The notes beneath the pieces were generated by a model. It worked only from the letters and a program-made list of their open reading frames with translations, ran no database searches and had not been told where the DNA came from. From contig NZ_CAMIAN010000005.1 of the NCBI RefSeq assembly GCF_946221155.1, positions 1 to 64,000 of the forward strand: 64,000 bases of DNA, read 5' to 3'. This DNA comes from an uncultured Corynebacterium sp. (GTDB lineage: Bacteria; Actinomycetota; Actinomycetes; Mycobacteriales; Mycobacteriaceae). The translations under genes were made by a program, and so were the position numbers. Of this stretch, positions 43,696 through 53,423 are shown in pieces (position 1 is the stretch's first letter; the number at the start of each line of letters is the position of its first letter).

Positions 43696-45234
43696 GTGAC
43701 ACAGACGATTCAGACGCAAACGGGTAAGAACTCTGGCGCCGGTCGCACCTATGAAGTGCGCACCTTCGGCTGCCAGATGAACGTCCACGATTCCGAGCGA
43801 CTGTCCGGCATGCTGGAAGACTCCGGGTACGTGCCCGCTAACGAGGGTGACACGCCGGACGTCGTGGTGTTTAACACCTGCGCAGTCCGCGAGAACGCGG
43901 ACAAACGCCTGTACGGAACACTGGGCCAGATGAAGGCCATCAAGGACGAACATCCCGGCATGCAGATCGCCGTGGGTGGATGCATGGCGCAAAAGGACAA
44001 GCAGACCGTGGTGGACAAAGCTCCATGGGTCGACGTGGTTTTCGGCACCCACAACCTTGGTTCGCTACCCACCCTGTTGGAGCGCTCGGCGCACAACCAC
44101 AAGGCAGAGGTGGAGATCTTCGACGCGCTCGAGGAGTTCCCTTCCGTGCTTCCCGCCAAGCGCGAGTCCGCCTACGCGGGCTGGGTCTCCGTATCCGTCG
44201 GCTGCAACAACACCTGCACCTTCTGCATCGTGCCTTCGCTGCGTGGCAAGGAGCAGGACCGCCGTCCAGGCGAGATCCTGGCAGAGGTCAAGGCGCTGGT
44301 GGAGCAGGGCGTAAGCGAAGTGACGTTGCTCGGGCAGAACGTCAACGCCTACGGAGTGAACTTCGCCGACGAAACCCTCGAGCGTGACCGCACCGCGTTC
44401 TCCAAGCTGCTGCGCGCCTGTGGAGAAATCGACGGCCTCGAGCGCCTGCGCTTCACCAGCCCGCACCCGGCCGAATTCACCGACGACGTGATCGACGCGA
44501 TGGCGGAGACTCCAGCCGTGTGCCCGCAGCTGCATATGCCGCTGCAGTCCGGGTCGGACAAGGTGCTAAAGGACATGAAGCGCTCCTACCGCTCCAAGAA
44601 GTTCCTGGCGATCCTCGACAAGGTGCGCGAGCGTATACCGCACGCGGCGATCACCACCGACATCATCGTCGGCTTTCCCGGCGAGACCGAGGAAGACTTC
44701 CAGGCGACGATGGACGTAGTGGAGAAGGCCCGCTTCGCTAGCGCCTTCACGTTCCAATACTCGCCGCGCCCCGGCACCCCGGCCGCGGAGATGGAAAACC
44801 AGGTGCCGAAGGCAGTCGTGCAGGATCGCTACGAGCGCCTACTCGCGCTGCAGGAGCGCATCAGCGAGGAGGAAAACCGCAAGCTCATCGGCACCACCCA
44901 GGAGCTGCTGGTCCAAGCCGACGGGCGTAAGAACGACCGCACCCACCGCCGTTCCGGGCGCTCTCGCGACGGTCGCCTCGTGCACTTCACGCCCGAAGGC
45001 GACATCCGGGCAGGCGACGTCGTGGAGGTTGTTATTACTGACGCCGCGCCGCACTTCCTCATCGCCGACGGCGGAGTCGCAAGCCACACGCGCACCCGTG
45101 CGGGGGACATGACAGAGTTGGGGGAAACTCCGACGACGGCGCCTGTGGGCGTCGGACTAGGAATGCCGAGCATAAAGAAGCCGGAACCAACGGCGGCGGG
45201 CGGATGCAGCACGGGAGGATGCGGCTGTGAGTAG
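43696..45234 (+). CDS. miaB: tRNA-2-methylthio-N6-isopentenyladenosine synthase MiaB
   Basis: A 512-residue radical SAM enzyme adding the methylthio group to i6A37 of tRNAs reading U-starting codons. The N-terminal UPF0004 domain has [20 protein letters not shown] and GGCMAQ, giving the auxiliary cluster Cys. The radical SAM cluster is CNNTCTFC with Cys170, 174 and 177. A TRAM domain follows near residue 390. The last 15 residues, ending [11 protein letters not shown], form an odd Cys/Gly tail. Substrate comes from MiaA (start 47424). The GTG start has no clear ribosome binding site. It overlaps the next gene by eight bases. Confidence 0.95.
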   Translation: MTQTIQTQTGKNSGAGRTYEVRTFGCQMNVHDSERLSGMLEDSGYVPANEGDTPDVVVFNTCAVRENADKRLYGTLGQMKAIKDEHPGMQIAVGGCMAQKDKQTVVDKAPWVDVVFGTHNLGSLPTLLERSAHNHKAEVEIFDALEEFPSVLPAKRESAYAGWVSVSVGCNNTCTFCIVPSLRGKEQDRRPGEILAEVKALVEQGVSEVTLLGQNVNAYGVNFADETLERDRTAFSKLLRACGEIDGLERLRFTSPHPAEFTDDVIDAMAETPAVCPQLHMPLQSGSDKVLKDMKRSYRSKKFLAILDKVRERIPHAAITTDIIVGFPGETEEDFQATMDVVEKARFASAFTFQYSPRPGTPAAEMENQVPKAVVQDRYERLLALQERISEEENRKLIGTTQELLVQADGRKNDRTHRRSGRSRDGRLVHFTPEGDIRAGDVVEVVITDAAPHFLIADGGVASHTRTRAGDMTELGETPTTAPVGVGLGMPSIKKPEPTAAGGCSTGGCGCE

Positions 45235-45970
45235 TGACAATACGAGCGCCAAGGGCAGCGCAAAGAACCCCGAACAGCACGCTGAGCAAGACGCGCTGGC
45301 TAAGTACCGAGGCGACCTCAGCGGTGCTGAGCGCAGGATCGCCGGGCGAGTGGTGCTGGGCCGTTACATGCCACTGATCGCCTTTGGCTTCTTGGTTCCC
45401 CTCCTCATGATCTTCTTGCCACACGCGGGAGATGTGCGCGGCTATGACGTGCTGTTTAACACCCCGGTGGCGGAGAACGGCGCAACAGCTAAGCCGGAAA
45501 TGATCTTCTCTTGGCTGCGACTCAGCGCGATCCTTTTGACTATCGGAACCCTAATTTCCAAGTCGTGGATTGTGGCGTGGGTGAACTGGGCCTTTGCCGG
45601 AGTGGCCTGGTGGTACAACGTGTTTGCGATTTGGGTGCGTCAGACCCAATCGCCGACGGAGACAGGCGACGGACCGGCCATCCCACTGCTGTTCAGCCTG
45701 GTGGGACTGACAGTGCTTTTCTATGCTCTGTCCGCAGTGGTGTTCCAGAAGAACCCACTGCAGCGGGCGCTGGCTGTGGCTCGCCGCGAGGAAGCACACC
45801 GCGATGAAGAATCCCGCCTGGCACAGCAGCGCCTACGCACTGGTATTGAAGACCGCGAGGAAGCAGTGATTGTGGACGACCGCCGCGCCCGTGCGAAGGC
45901 CCGCCGCGAGCGCAAGGCCGAGCTCGAAAAGCAGGAGAGCGAGACTCAGCAGGAGGTCAAGGGGGACTAG
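45227..45970 (+). CDS. conserved actinobacterial membrane protein (Rv2732c-like position)
   Basis: A 247-residue protein. A hydrophilic head of about 45 residues is followed by four membrane helices (about 48-67, 88-110, 112-130, 148-170), then a long charged helix rich in Arg, Glu and Ala that looks like a cytoplasmic coiled coil. Its location after miaB matches the conserved transmembrane protein in mycobacteria. Function is unknown. The GTG start lies inside the miaB end, so translation is coupled. Its stop overlaps the DUF349 gene stop by four bases. Confidence 0.75.
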   Translation: MSSDNTSAKGSAKNPEQHAEQDALAKYRGDLSGAERRIAGRVVLGRYMPLIAFGFLVPLLMIFLPHAGDVRGYDVLFNTPVAENGATAKPEMIFSWLRLSAILLTIGTLISKSWIVAWVNWAFAGVAWWYNVFAIWVRQTQSPTETGDGPAIPLLFSLVGLTVLFYALSAVVFQKNPLQRALAVARREEAHRDEESRLAQQRLRTGIEDREEAVIVDDRRARAKARRERKAELEKQESETQQEVKGD

Positions 45971-47310
45971 CCCTCCACGGCTGCAGCGGCTGCGTCCGCC
46001 CACTCCTGCCACTGCGCGGCCTGGCCGCGAAGCTTTTCTGCCTTCGCAGTCTTGCCGGCTTTTTCCGCGGCCTCGGCCTCGTGGTTGAACTGGTCCACCT
46101 TCGCCTGGAACTGAGCCACGCGTGCCTGAGCCTCCGGGTCGGTGCGGCGCCACTCGGCATCCGCAGCCTCCTCCACGCGTGCCTCGATGGACTTGATCTT
46201 GTCCTCGAACTCACGCACGCGACCACGCGGGACGAATCCGATTTGCTCCCACTTTTCCTGCAGCTCGTGTAGGACCTTGCGGGCCTTGTCCACACCGTGT
46301 GTCTGTGGATCGACCTTGGGGGAGTACTCGTCGATGAGGGCCTGCTTGGCCTCCGCGTTGGCTTCGAATTCCTTGTCGCGCTCTGCAGAATCCGCCTTGC
46401 GGGCGGCGAAGAACACGTCTTGTGCCTTACGGAAACGCTCCCACAGCTGGTCGTCCACGCTGCGCGGGGCGCGGCCCGCAGCCTTCCACTGGCTCATCAA
46501 GTCGCGGTACTTCGCGCTGGTTGGCCCCCACTCGGTGGAATCTTGCAACGCCTCGGCCTGCTCGATCAGCTCTTCCTTCTTCAGGCGTGCACGCTCGCGG
46601 TTGCGGTCCAGCTCGTCAAAGTGCGCCTGGCGCTTGCGGTTGAATTCGGAGCGTGAGGTAGAGAAGCGCTTCCACAGCTCGTCGTCGGTGGATCGCTCCA
46701 CACCTTTGATGCTGCGCCATTGCTCGACGATCGCGCGGATGCGTTCGCCGGAGCGCTTCCAATTCAGAGTGGACGGATCGGCCGCGGCGATGCCCTCGAC
46801 CTCTTTCAGCAGCTCTTCCTTTTGTGCCAATGCGGAATCGCGTCGCTCCTGCTTGGCCTCTGCGACCTGCTTCTCGGCAGTCTGTGTGCGTTGCGAAATT
46901 TTTTCTAGGCGGGCATCCAGAGCTGCAATGTCGCCGATGACGGCTGCAGTGGGGAGGGAATCCTGCAGGATCTTGGCATCGTGGCGAATGGTCTGGGCCT
47001 GCTCCGGGTGGCTAGCCAGACGAGCTTCGAGCATCTGCACCTCGGTGCTGAGGTCGTCGAAGCGGGCACCAAAATGCTTTAGCCCCTCTTCCGGAGTACC
47101 GGCCTTGTACTCGCCGACCTGGCGCTCGCCGTCGGCAGTCCTCAGCCATGCCACGCCATCAGCATCTACCCGGCCGAACTTTGCCGGGTCGTTCTTGGGG
47201 ATATTCGCACCCCCGGGCTGCACTCCCTTCAATCCGGGCTTGGCGCCTGGCTTGGGACCCGGCTTAGGGCCGGGCTTCGGGACCGGACGAGGATTCGTGG
47301 GATCAGTCAT
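45967..47310 (-). CDS. DUF349 domain protein
   Basis: A 447-residue helical protein with several DUF349 repeats, each showing a central W: for example WKRSGERIRAIVEQWRSIKG and WGPTSAKYRDLMSQWKAAGR. The N-terminus is a Pro-Lys-Gly tract ([16 protein letters not shown]) like that in IF2. The C-terminal third is Ala/Glu/Lys-rich coiled coil. DUF349 proteins are actinobacterial; function is unknown, though the fold suggests a scaffold or nucleic-acid contact. ATG 47310 is chosen. It is read opposite to its miaB and miaA neighbours, as in M. tuberculosis. Confidence 0.85.
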   Translation of the reverse strand: MTDPTNPRPVPKPGPKPGPKPGAKPGLKGVQPGGANIPKNDPAKFGRVDADGVAWLRTADGERQVGEYKAGTPEEGLKHFGARFDDLSTEVQMLEARLASHPEQAQTIRHDAKILQDSLPTAAVIGDIAALDARLEKISQRTQTAEKQVAEAKQERRDSALAQKEELLKEVEGIAAADPSTLNWKRSGERIRAIVEQWRSIKGVERSTDDELWKRFSTSRSEFNRKRQAHFDELDRNRERARLKKEELIEQAEALQDSTEWGPTSAKYRDLMSQWKAAGRAPRSVDDQLWERFRKAQDVFFAARKADSAERDKEFEANAEAKQALIDEYSPKVDPQTHGVDKARKVLHELQEKWEQIGFVPRGRVREFEDKIKSIEARVEEAADAEWRRTDPEAQARVAQFQAKVDQFNHEAEAAEKAGKTAKAEKLRGQAAQWQEWADAAAAAVEG

Positions 47311-47423
47311 TGCGGGTACTCCTACCTAAAACCAAAACATGCCAATCGCCATATACGCCTTGAAACCTTGTATAGGGCAATGAAGTAATTATTACACCAG
47401 CCGCACCGCTAGACTGAGTTTCC

Positions 47424-48347
47424 ATGAGTTCTTCCGCTGAGATCCGCCCGATCGCAGTCGTTGGCCCCACTGCCTCTGGCAAGACGGCAATCTCCCTGGA
47501 ACTGGCCAAGCGGCTAAACGGGGAGGTGGTGAACATTGACTCTATGCAGCTATACCGGGGCATGGACATCGGTACGGCCAAGGTTCCGCTGTCAGAGCGC
47601 CAGGGGATCCCGCACCATCAGCTGGACATTTGGCCGGTTACCAAGCCCGCGAGCGTCGCGGAGTACCGCGCGGGGGCGATCGAGACGGTGCAAGAAATTT
47701 TTTCTAGGGGCAAAACGCCCATCATCGTCGGCGGCTCCATGATGTATATCCAAGCACTGGTGGACGAGTGGGACTTCCCTCCCACAGATCCGGCGGTGCG
47801 CGCGAAGTGGCAGCGCGAGCTCGATACCCGCGGGGTGACTGCAATGCACCGATACCTAGCGACGATCGACCCCGAAGCCGCACGCATCATTGAGGACAAC
47901 GACCCGCGCCGTACCGTCCGCGCGCTTGAGGTCATCGAGCTCACTGGCAAGCCCTTTGCTGCCTCGCAGCCGCCGAAGAACTCCACTCCCCGTTGGAACA
48001 TGCGCCTCCTGGGGCTTAACGCGCCCGCCGAGTGGCTTAACCCACGCATTGAGCTGCGTGTGCGCCAGATGTTCGATCAAGGCCTGGTCGAGGAAGTACG
48101 TGCCCTGGTCGCCGAAGGGCTCGTTCGCGAGTCTACTGCCGGACAGGCCATCGGATACGCGCAGGTCCTGGACTATTTTGCGGGCGATCTCACCTATGAG
48201 GAAGCCGTGGAGCGCACGATTACCGGCACCCGTCGCTATGCTCGACGGCAGCGTTCCTGGTTCCGCAGGGATAAGCGAATTATTTGGATTGACGCCAACT
48301 CGCCCGACCCGGTCCGCGCGGCCGCGGAAGTACTCGGGAAGTACTAG
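47424..48347 (+). CDS. miaA: tRNA dimethylallyltransferase
   Basis: A 307-residue enzyme adding a dimethylallyl group to A37 of tRNA, the substrate for MiaB. The P-loop GPTASGKT is at residues 14-21, DSMQLYRGMDIGTAKVP follows, and the zinc-independent tRNA-binding region RRYARRQRSWFRRDKRI is near the end. The 113-bp gap to the DUF349 gene must contain divergent promoters; AT-rich stretches such as AATTATTAC occur there. dapF starts 49 bases after its stop. Confidence 0.95.
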   Translation: MSSSAEIRPIAVVGPTASGKTAISLELAKRLNGEVVNIDSMQLYRGMDIGTAKVPLSERQGIPHHQLDIWPVTKPASVAEYRAGAIETVQEIFSRGKTPIIVGGSMMYIQALVDEWDFPPTDPAVRAKWQRELDTRGVTAMHRYLATIDPEAARIIEDNDPRRTVRALEVIELTGKPFAASQPPKNSTPRWNMRLLGLNAPAEWLNPRIELRVRQMFDQGLVEEVRALVAEGLVRESTAGQAIGYAQVLDYFAGDLTYEEAVERTITGTRRYARRQRSWFRRDKRIIWIDANSPDPVRAAAEVLGKY

Positions 48348-48396
48348 GGAATCACTAGGGATTGGCAGCCAGCATTAAGCAAGGGAAGTGTTCTGC

Positions 48397-49263
48397 ATGA
48401 TCGAATTCATCAAAGCCCACGGCACGGAGAACGACTTCGTTGTCCTTACGGACGAGGGGATAGAGGTGGACCTCACGGAAGACCGCGTGCGACACCTCGC
48501 GGACCGGCGAGCCGGAATCGGCGGCGACGGGGTAATCCGCATCGCCACCGGTGACGCACTGGTGAGTGCGGGCGTGCTGGACGAGCTTCCTGCGGGCGTG
48601 CACGGCGAAGAATGGTTCATGGACTACCGCAATGCCGACGGTTCCCTGGCGGAGATGTGTGGCAACGGTGTGCGTGCTTTCGCCCACGTACTGTGCAGGC
48701 AGGGAAAAGTCACCGTCGGCGAGCCGTTTGGCATTGGCACCCGTGCAGGCCGCAAGCTGGTGGAAGTCCACGAGATGAGCGGCGACAACCAGGAGCATGC
48801 GATCGTGAGTGTGGAGATGGGTACCCCGCAAGTGCTGGGCGTATCAACAGCACAGGTGGGCGACATGAAAGTCGCAGGCCTCGGAGTGGATATGGGCAAC
48901 CCGCACCTTGCCGCCGTGGTGCCGAACTTGACGGCACTGAAGCTGCAGGAGCTGCCTATTGAGCAGCGAGTACAGTTCGACCCGGAGTTCTTCCCGGCAG
49001 GGGTGAACCTCGAGGTACTCACGCCCCTAGACAATGCGGGTGCAGTGCACATGCGCGTCCATGAGCGCGGGGTGGGGGAAACTCGCTCGTGCGGCACCGG
49101 CACTGTCGCCGCCGCTGTTTCTGCTCTTGCTGACGCCGAACTGGCCACAGGCACCGTGACAGTGCACGTTCCAGGAGGCTCAGTGCAGGTGGAGGTATCC
49201 GAGGAAGGCTCGGTACTCCGCGGTCCCTCGGCGATCGTGGCCTGGGGGCAGACTGTGGTTTAA
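48397..49263 (+). CDS. dapF: diaminopimelate epimerase
   Basis: A 288-residue cofactor-independent epimerase converting LL- to meso-diaminopimelate for lysine and peptidoglycan. The two catalytic Cys are in AEMCGNGVR (Cys88) and ETRSCGTGT. The N-terminal IEFIKAHGTENDFVV and VDMGNPHLAA are standard. ATG 48397 follows AAGGGAAG; the in-frame TTG nine bases earlier is less likely. The order miaA-dapF-hflX matches mycobacteria, with one extra leftward gene between dapF and hflX here. Confidence 0.95.
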   Translation: MIEFIKAHGTENDFVVLTDEGIEVDLTEDRVRHLADRRAGIGGDGVIRIATGDALVSAGVLDELPAGVHGEEWFMDYRNADGSLAEMCGNGVRAFAHVLCRQGKVTVGEPFGIGTRAGRKLVEVHEMSGDNQEHAIVSVEMGTPQVLGVSTAQVGDMKVAGLGVDMGNPHLAAVVPNLTALKLQELPIEQRVQFDPEFFPAGVNLEVLTPLDNAGAVHMRVHERGVGETRSCGTGTVAAAVSALADAELATGTVTVHVPGGSVQVEVSEEGSVLRGPSAIVAWGQTVV

Positions 49264-50039
49264 TGTCCCCCGCAGCCGCAGCTGTCGGAGCCGCAGGCGC
49301 CGCCACAGCCAGCGGCATCCACTGTGCTGGCGGTGAACTGCACGGTACCAGCCACGATCAGCGGGGCATCGGACTGTGCGAGCTTCTCGTCGACCGCATC
49401 CTCGGGTAGAACCACCGTGAACTCGAAGGGGGAGGTCACGGTCGCGGTCCAGAACTGCTGTCCCGTGAGAGCGTTGATCTTGCGGGTCCAGCCGGAGGCC
49501 TCCACCGCGATGTCCGCCGTGGCATGCGGGGCCGTGGCCGGGGAGTTGATGTCCTGCAAACCGCTCGAATCTACCACTCCGATCTTCAGACCGCCGTCCT
49601 TTGCGAACTCAGCGGAGTCCCCGTACACGCGCACGGAGTTGGCCAGAGCCCCAATGTGGAACTGGTGGTACTCCAACGAGGGGGCGTCCACAAGCAAAGG
49701 GCCCTGGGCGATGGTGGCGGTGAGGGAAGCGATCGTTGGTGCCTGCTGGCCGGCAATCTGCAGCATGGGGCTGTCGTCGACGACGTCGAGCACGCCGATG
49801 ATGTCGTTCAGCATCGACAGGTGCGCTGTGGCAGGCACTCCGCCGTTGTAGCTAGCGAAGGAACCGAAGGGCTCGACGGCAAGCACGACCATGCGGGCGC
49901 CCGAAGGATCGTCGAACTGCAGAACCTGGCCTCCGCGAACCTCACCCGACACGCCCAAGTTGCCGGAGCCGTAGGCGGCCTCGAGGGCCTGCTGCCATTT
50001 AGGAAAGTCCATACCAATGCTGCGGAGTTCAGGAATCAT
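49260..50039 (-). CDS. uncharacterised corynebacterial protein with Cys-rich C-terminus
   Basis: A protein of about 259 residues from ATG 50039, or 250 from ATG 50012. I do not recognise the family. It appears mostly beta-rich, without signal peptide or membrane helix, and contains segments such as VVLAVEPFGSFASYNGG and FWTATVTSPFEFTVVLPE. The tail GCGGACGSDSCGCGGH carries five Cys in 15 residues, which could bind metal or an Fe-S cluster. It is inserted leftward between dapF and hflX and overlaps the dapF stop by four bases. No ribosome binding site is obvious. Confidence 0.7.
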   Translation of the reverse strand: MIPELRSIGMDFPKWQQALEAAYGSGNLGVSGEVRGGQVLQFDDPSGARMVVLAVEPFGSFASYNGGVPATAHLSMLNDIIGVLDVVDDSPMLQIAGQQAPTIASLTATIAQGPLLVDAPSLEYHQFHIGALANSVRVYGDSAEFAKDGGLKIGVVDSSGLQDINSPATAPHATADIAVEASGWTRKINALTGQQFWTATVTSPFEFTVVLPEDAVDEKLAQSDAPLIVAGTVQFTASTVDAAGCGGACGSDSCGCGGH

Positions 50040-50107
50040 GCACACCACTCTAGTCCGCCGCAACAAATTTCCTATTTACCGCCCCTGACAGGTAAAAATA
50101 GAGCGTA

Positions 50108-51562
50108 ATGACGGAAAAGACGGACAAGACCGAACACACTTCACACCTTTACGATTCGCCCGTGGCGCCCACAGTGGGCGAACTAGATCTGGAGGAACGC
50201 TCGAGCCTCCGACGGTTGTCCCGCGGAGTTAGCACATACACCGACGAGCAATCCGACGGTTACGACGTTGAGTACCGAAAGCTGAGGCTGGAAAAAGTCG
50301 TGCTGGTCGGCGTGTGGACCACCGGGACGATCGCGCAGGTGGAGGCGAGCCTGGAGGAACTGCGCGCCCTGGCCGAAACCGCAGGCTCCGAGGTGGCGGA
50401 GATGCTCTACCAGCGGCGCGACAAGCCGGACTCCGGCACCTACATCGGCCGCGGCAAGGTCGAGGAGCTGAAGTCCGTGGTGCAGGAAACCGGCGCCGAT
50501 ACGGTGGTCTGCGACGGTGAGCTGAGTCCCGGCCAGATGATCGCGCTGGAAAAGGCGCTGGACGTTAAGGTGATCGACCGGACCATGCTGATTCTGGATA
50601 TCTTCGCCCAACATGCGAAGTCCAAGGAGGGCAAGGCGCAGGTCGCGCTGGCGCAGATGGAGTACCTCATCACGCGCGTTCGCGGTTGGGGTAGCGCGCT
50701 GTCCCGGCAGGCCGGCGGTCGCGCGGGCTCCAACGGCGGTGTGGGCTTGCGCGGACCTGGTGAGACGAAAATCGAGGCGGATCGCCGCCGCCTACGCTCC
50801 GACATGGCAAAGCTGCGCAAGGAGATTGCGGCGATGAAGACCTCCCGCGAGGTCAAACGAGAGCGGCGCGACGCATCGGCCATTCCCCAGATCGCAATTG
50901 CGGGCTACACGAACGCTGGCAAGTCCTCGCTGATCAACGCACTGACCGGCGCGGGTGTGCTGGTCGAGGATGCCTTGTTCGCTACCCTGGACCCGACGAC
51001 GCGGCGCGCGAGCTTGGCGGACGGTCGCACGGTGGTCTTTAGTGACACGGTGGGCTTCGTCCGCCACCTGCCTACGCAGTTGGTTGAGGCCTTCCGCTCC
51101 ACTCTGGAAGAAGTCCTCGCCGCCGATGTGGTGCTGCACGTAGTAGACGGTTCCGACCCGTTCCCGCTGGAGCAGATCAGGGCAGTGAATACCGTGATCG
51201 GTGGGATCGTGGAGGAATCCGGGCAGGAGGCTCCGCCGGAGATCTTGGTCATCAACAAAATCGACGCCGCCGATCCACTGGTGTTGGCGGAACTGCGACA
51301 CCGCATCCCGGATGCGGTGTACGTGTCCGCGAAGACGGGCGAGGGGATTCCGGAGCTGGAGGCCCAGCTGGAGCTGTTCCTCAATTCGCTGGATTCGCAC
51401 GTGACTCTGCACGTTCCATTTGACCGCGGGGATGTGGTGGCAAAGGTCCACGAGCTGGGGACGGTGCTCGCGGAGGACTATGATGCGGACGGGACCCGCT
51501 TGGACGTGCGTCTGCCAAAGGTGGTTGCGGCCGAGTTGGAGCAGTTTGTGATTGCCGAGTAG
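50108..51562 (+). CDS. hflX: ribosome-associated GTPase HflX
   Basis: A 484-residue GTPase that splits stalled or stressed 70S ribosomes. The N-terminal HflX domain contains RDKPDSGTYIGRGKVEEL and DRTMLILDIFAQHAKSKEGK; a Gly-rich linker (GGVGLRGPGETKIE) precedes the G domain. The GTPase shows G1 GYTNAGKSS, G3 DTVGFVRHLP and G4 NKID. The C-terminal domain is short. ATG 50108 is used; upstream AGGTAAAAATAGAG gives a weak ribosome binding site. It is convergent with sugR, 27 bases apart. Confidence 0.94.
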   Translation: MTEKTDKTEHTSHLYDSPVAPTVGELDLEERSSLRRLSRGVSTYTDEQSDGYDVEYRKLRLEKVVLVGVWTTGTIAQVEASLEELRALAETAGSEVAEMLYQRRDKPDSGTYIGRGKVEELKSVVQETGADTVVCDGELSPGQMIALEKALDVKVIDRTMLILDIFAQHAKSKEGKAQVALAQMEYLITRVRGWGSALSRQAGGRAGSNGGVGLRGPGETKIEADRRRLRSDMAKLRKEIAAMKTSREVKRERRDASAIPQIAIAGYTNAGKSSLINALTGAGVLVEDALFATLDPTTRRASLADGRTVVFSDTVGFVRHLPTQLVEAFRSTLEEVLAADVVLHVVDGSDPFPLEQIRAVNTVIGGIVEESGQEAPPEILVINKIDAADPLVLAELRHRIPDAVYVSAKTGEGIPELEAQLELFLNSLDSHVTLHVPFDRGDVVAKVHELGTVLAEDYDADGTRLDVRLPKVVAAELEQFVIAE

Positions 51563-51589
51563 CTGGCCGTGTAATTGGTGAGCGAAAAG

Positions 51590-52411
51590 TTAGTCCCTAG
51601 TGGCCTCTTCAGCGAAGGTGACCTCGATGCCGAGGCTGCGTAGTTCGTTGACGTAGGGCTCCGGCGCATCGCGGTCGGTCACTATGGCGGCGATGTCCTC
51701 GATGCTGGCGAAGCTGACGAGGTAATCGAGGCCGAACTTGGTGGAATCGCACAGGGCGACCACCGAATCGGAGTTGGCCACCATTGCGCGCTTGATGGCT
51801 CCCTCTTGAGCGTCGGGGGTGGATAGGCCGTGGTCGATGGTGAGCGCGTTGGTGCCGATGAAGGCAACGTCCGCGTGCAGTACGCCCAGGGCGCGGGTGG
51901 CCAGGTCTCCAACGACGGCCTGGGAAGCTGCCCGGACATGTCCGCCGATCAGTTGCACATCGCAGCGTGAGGACTCCGCCAGGGTAGTGGCGATGAACAG
52001 CGAGTTTGTAACGATGTTCAGCTTCGGCGCCATGAGCTTCGGATCGTTTGTGGCGTTGGCCGCCGCGATAGCTTCAGCAAACACACCGGTGGTGGTGCCT
52101 GCGTCGATAAAGACGGTGCCGGAGGCTGGTAATAGCTGGACGGCCGCTTGGGCAATGGCGCGCTTGGCGCCGAGGGCGGCCTTTGATCGGGTCGCGAGCG
52201 TAGTGAAATCCGTGCGGAAGTTCTGTACGGGCACGGCGCCACCGTGGACGCGGAACAGCTCACCGCCGTCGTCGAGAACCGCTAGGTCGCGGCGAATTGT
52301 TTCTGCGGTGACGCCGAACTTCTCCGCCAGTTCATTCACAGTTACCCTGCCGTGAATGGCGGTGAGCGAGAGTATCTGACGGCGCCGTTCTGCTGATTCC
52401 ATAAGCGACAT
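51590..52411 (-). CDS. sugR: DeoR-type regulator, SugR orthologue
   Basis: A 273-residue repressor. The DeoR helix-turn-helix is at residues 20-45 (VTVNELAEKFGVTAETIRRD), followed by the LFRVHGGAV linker. The sugar-phosphate sensor domain has FIDAGTTTGVFAEAI, IVTNSLFIATTL and FIGTNALTIDHGLSTPD. Similarity to C. glutamicum SugR and its position next to lexA support orthology; SugR represses PTS and glycolytic genes there. Here the PTS genes that flank it in C. glutamicum are missing. ATG 52411 or 52402 may be the start. It follows lexA by 51 bases on the same strand. Confidence 0.8.
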   Translation of the reverse strand: MSLMESAERRRQILSLTAIHGRVTVNELAEKFGVTAETIRRDLAVLDDGGELFRVHGGAVPVQNFRTDFTTLATRSKAALGAKRAIAQAAVQLLPASGTVFIDAGTTTGVFAEAIAAANATNDPKLMAPKLNIVTNSLFIATTLAESSRCDVQLIGGHVRAASQAVVGDLATRALGVLHADVAFIGTNALTIDHGLSTPDAQEGAIKRAMVANSDSVVALCDSTKFGLDYLVSFASIEDIAAIVTDRDAPEPYVNELRSLGIEVTFAEEATRD

Positions 52412-52462
52412 TTTAGTTGCAAGTGGGCTGGAAACGGCGGCGTCAGAGCCAATGGGGGGAGG

Positions 52463-53260
52463 TTAGATCTTGCGCAGGACCGCAGCGACCTTGCCCAGGA
52501 TCGTCGCCTCCTCGGCGGGGATGGGCTCAAAGAGCGGATTGTGGGGGATAAGCCACAGGCCGTCGGCATCCTTTTGGAATTCCTTGACGGTGGCCTCGCC
52601 GTCGATCATCGCCGCCACGAAGTCTCCAAACTCGGCGACGGATTGCGAGCGGACGACAACCCAGTCGCCGTTGAAAATGCCAGCGTCGTGCATGGACTCT
52701 CCCACGACCTGAAGCAGGAACAGTTCACCATTGCCCACGAGTTCCTGGGGGAGAGGGAAGTGAGCTTCAACATTTTGCTCTGCAAGTATCGGGGCGCCAG
52801 CTGCGATTTGGCCGACAACAGGAACGTAGGTCGCCTCTGGCATAACCTCTCCCTCCGCGGCCGGCTCCGGGGTGGCCGCCGCAGTGGGCTGCGCTTCCTG
52901 TGCGGTGTTCTTAGGCCTTTCGTTGGTGAGCTGACCACCGTCGAATGCGCGAACGTCCACGGCGCGAGGACGCTTTCCGTCGCGGCGGAGGTAGCCACGC
53001 TTCTCGAGCTGAGTCAGGTGATAGGAAACTGACGAGGTGGAGTGCAGTCCAACCGCGTCAGCGATCTCGCGGATGCTTGGCGGGTAACCGCGGATGATGG
53101 TCGAATCCCTAATGACTTCAAGGATTCGCCGCTGGCGGGTGCTCAATGCCGGCTTCTGGCCGTCCTTCTGTGCCTGCTTTTCAGCGCGTTTATCGGCCTC
53201 CGACTTCGGCGGGCGGCCGAGCTTTGGGCGTGGGGTGTCGCTGGGTTCGTCGATGCTCAC
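52463..53260 (-). CDS. lexA: SOS repressor LexA
   Basis: A 265-residue repressor. After a charged head of about 38 residues, the winged helix spans 40-100 ([20 protein letters not shown]). The self-cleavage site Ala154-Gly155 is in GQIAAGAPI; the catalytic Ser189 is in VGESMHDAG and Lys226 in EATVKEF. A linker rich in Ala, Glu and Pro separates the domains. The start is GTG 53260; GAGGTA lies upstream. Two good SOS boxes are in the divergent lexA-divS gap, so autorepression is expected. Confidence 0.95.
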   Translation of the reverse strand: MSIDEPSDTPRPKLGRPPKSEADKRAEKQAQKDGQKPALSTRQRRILEVIRDSTIIRGYPPSIREIADAVGLHSTSSVSYHLTQLEKRGYLRRDGKRPRAVDVRAFDGGQLTNERPKNTAQEAQPTAAATPEPAAEGEVMPEATYVPVVGQIAAGAPILAEQNVEAHFPLPQELVGNGELFLLQVVGESMHDAGIFNGDWVVVRSQSVAEFGDFVAAMIDGEATVKEFQKDADGLWLIPHNPLFEPIPAEEATILGKVAAVLRKI

Positions 53261-53369
53261 GGGATGTACCTCATTCGGTATTCGGATCAGCTATCGCAAT
53301 CGACTCTACCCGAAACCATTGAGATTTCTAGTGTATGTGTTCGAAAAATTCGAATTTCGCTAGACATGT

Positions 53370-53385
53370 TCGAACAGGCGTGCTA
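53370..53385. promoter_or_regulatory. LexA (SOS) box 1 in the lexA-divS gap
   Basis: TCGAACAGGCGTGCTA matches TCGAACANNTGTTCGA at 11 of 14 fixed positions. It is part of a 10-bp palindrome TGTTCGAACA (53367-53376) whose left half could contribute to a second overlapping site. Confidence 0.65.
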
Positions 53386-53407
53386 AATTCTCCAATGGGT
53401 TCAGGAT

Positions 53408-53423
53408 TCGAACACCTGATCTA
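53408..53423. promoter_or_regulatory. LexA (SOS) box 2 in the lexA-divS gap
   Basis: TCGAACACCTGATCTA matches the SOS consensus at 12 of 14 fixed positions, 116 bases before divS. The 278-bp gap 53261-53538 holds no other gene. A weaker half-site, GTGTTCGA with TTCGAA-AAA-TTCGAA, lies near 53337-53353. Confidence 0.72.

Noticed and set aside
53400..53420. GGATTCGAACACC looks like the reverse complement of a tRNA T-arm
   Set aside because: No acceptor, anticodon or D-arm pairing fits within 75-90 bases; the stretch is better explained as a LexA box.
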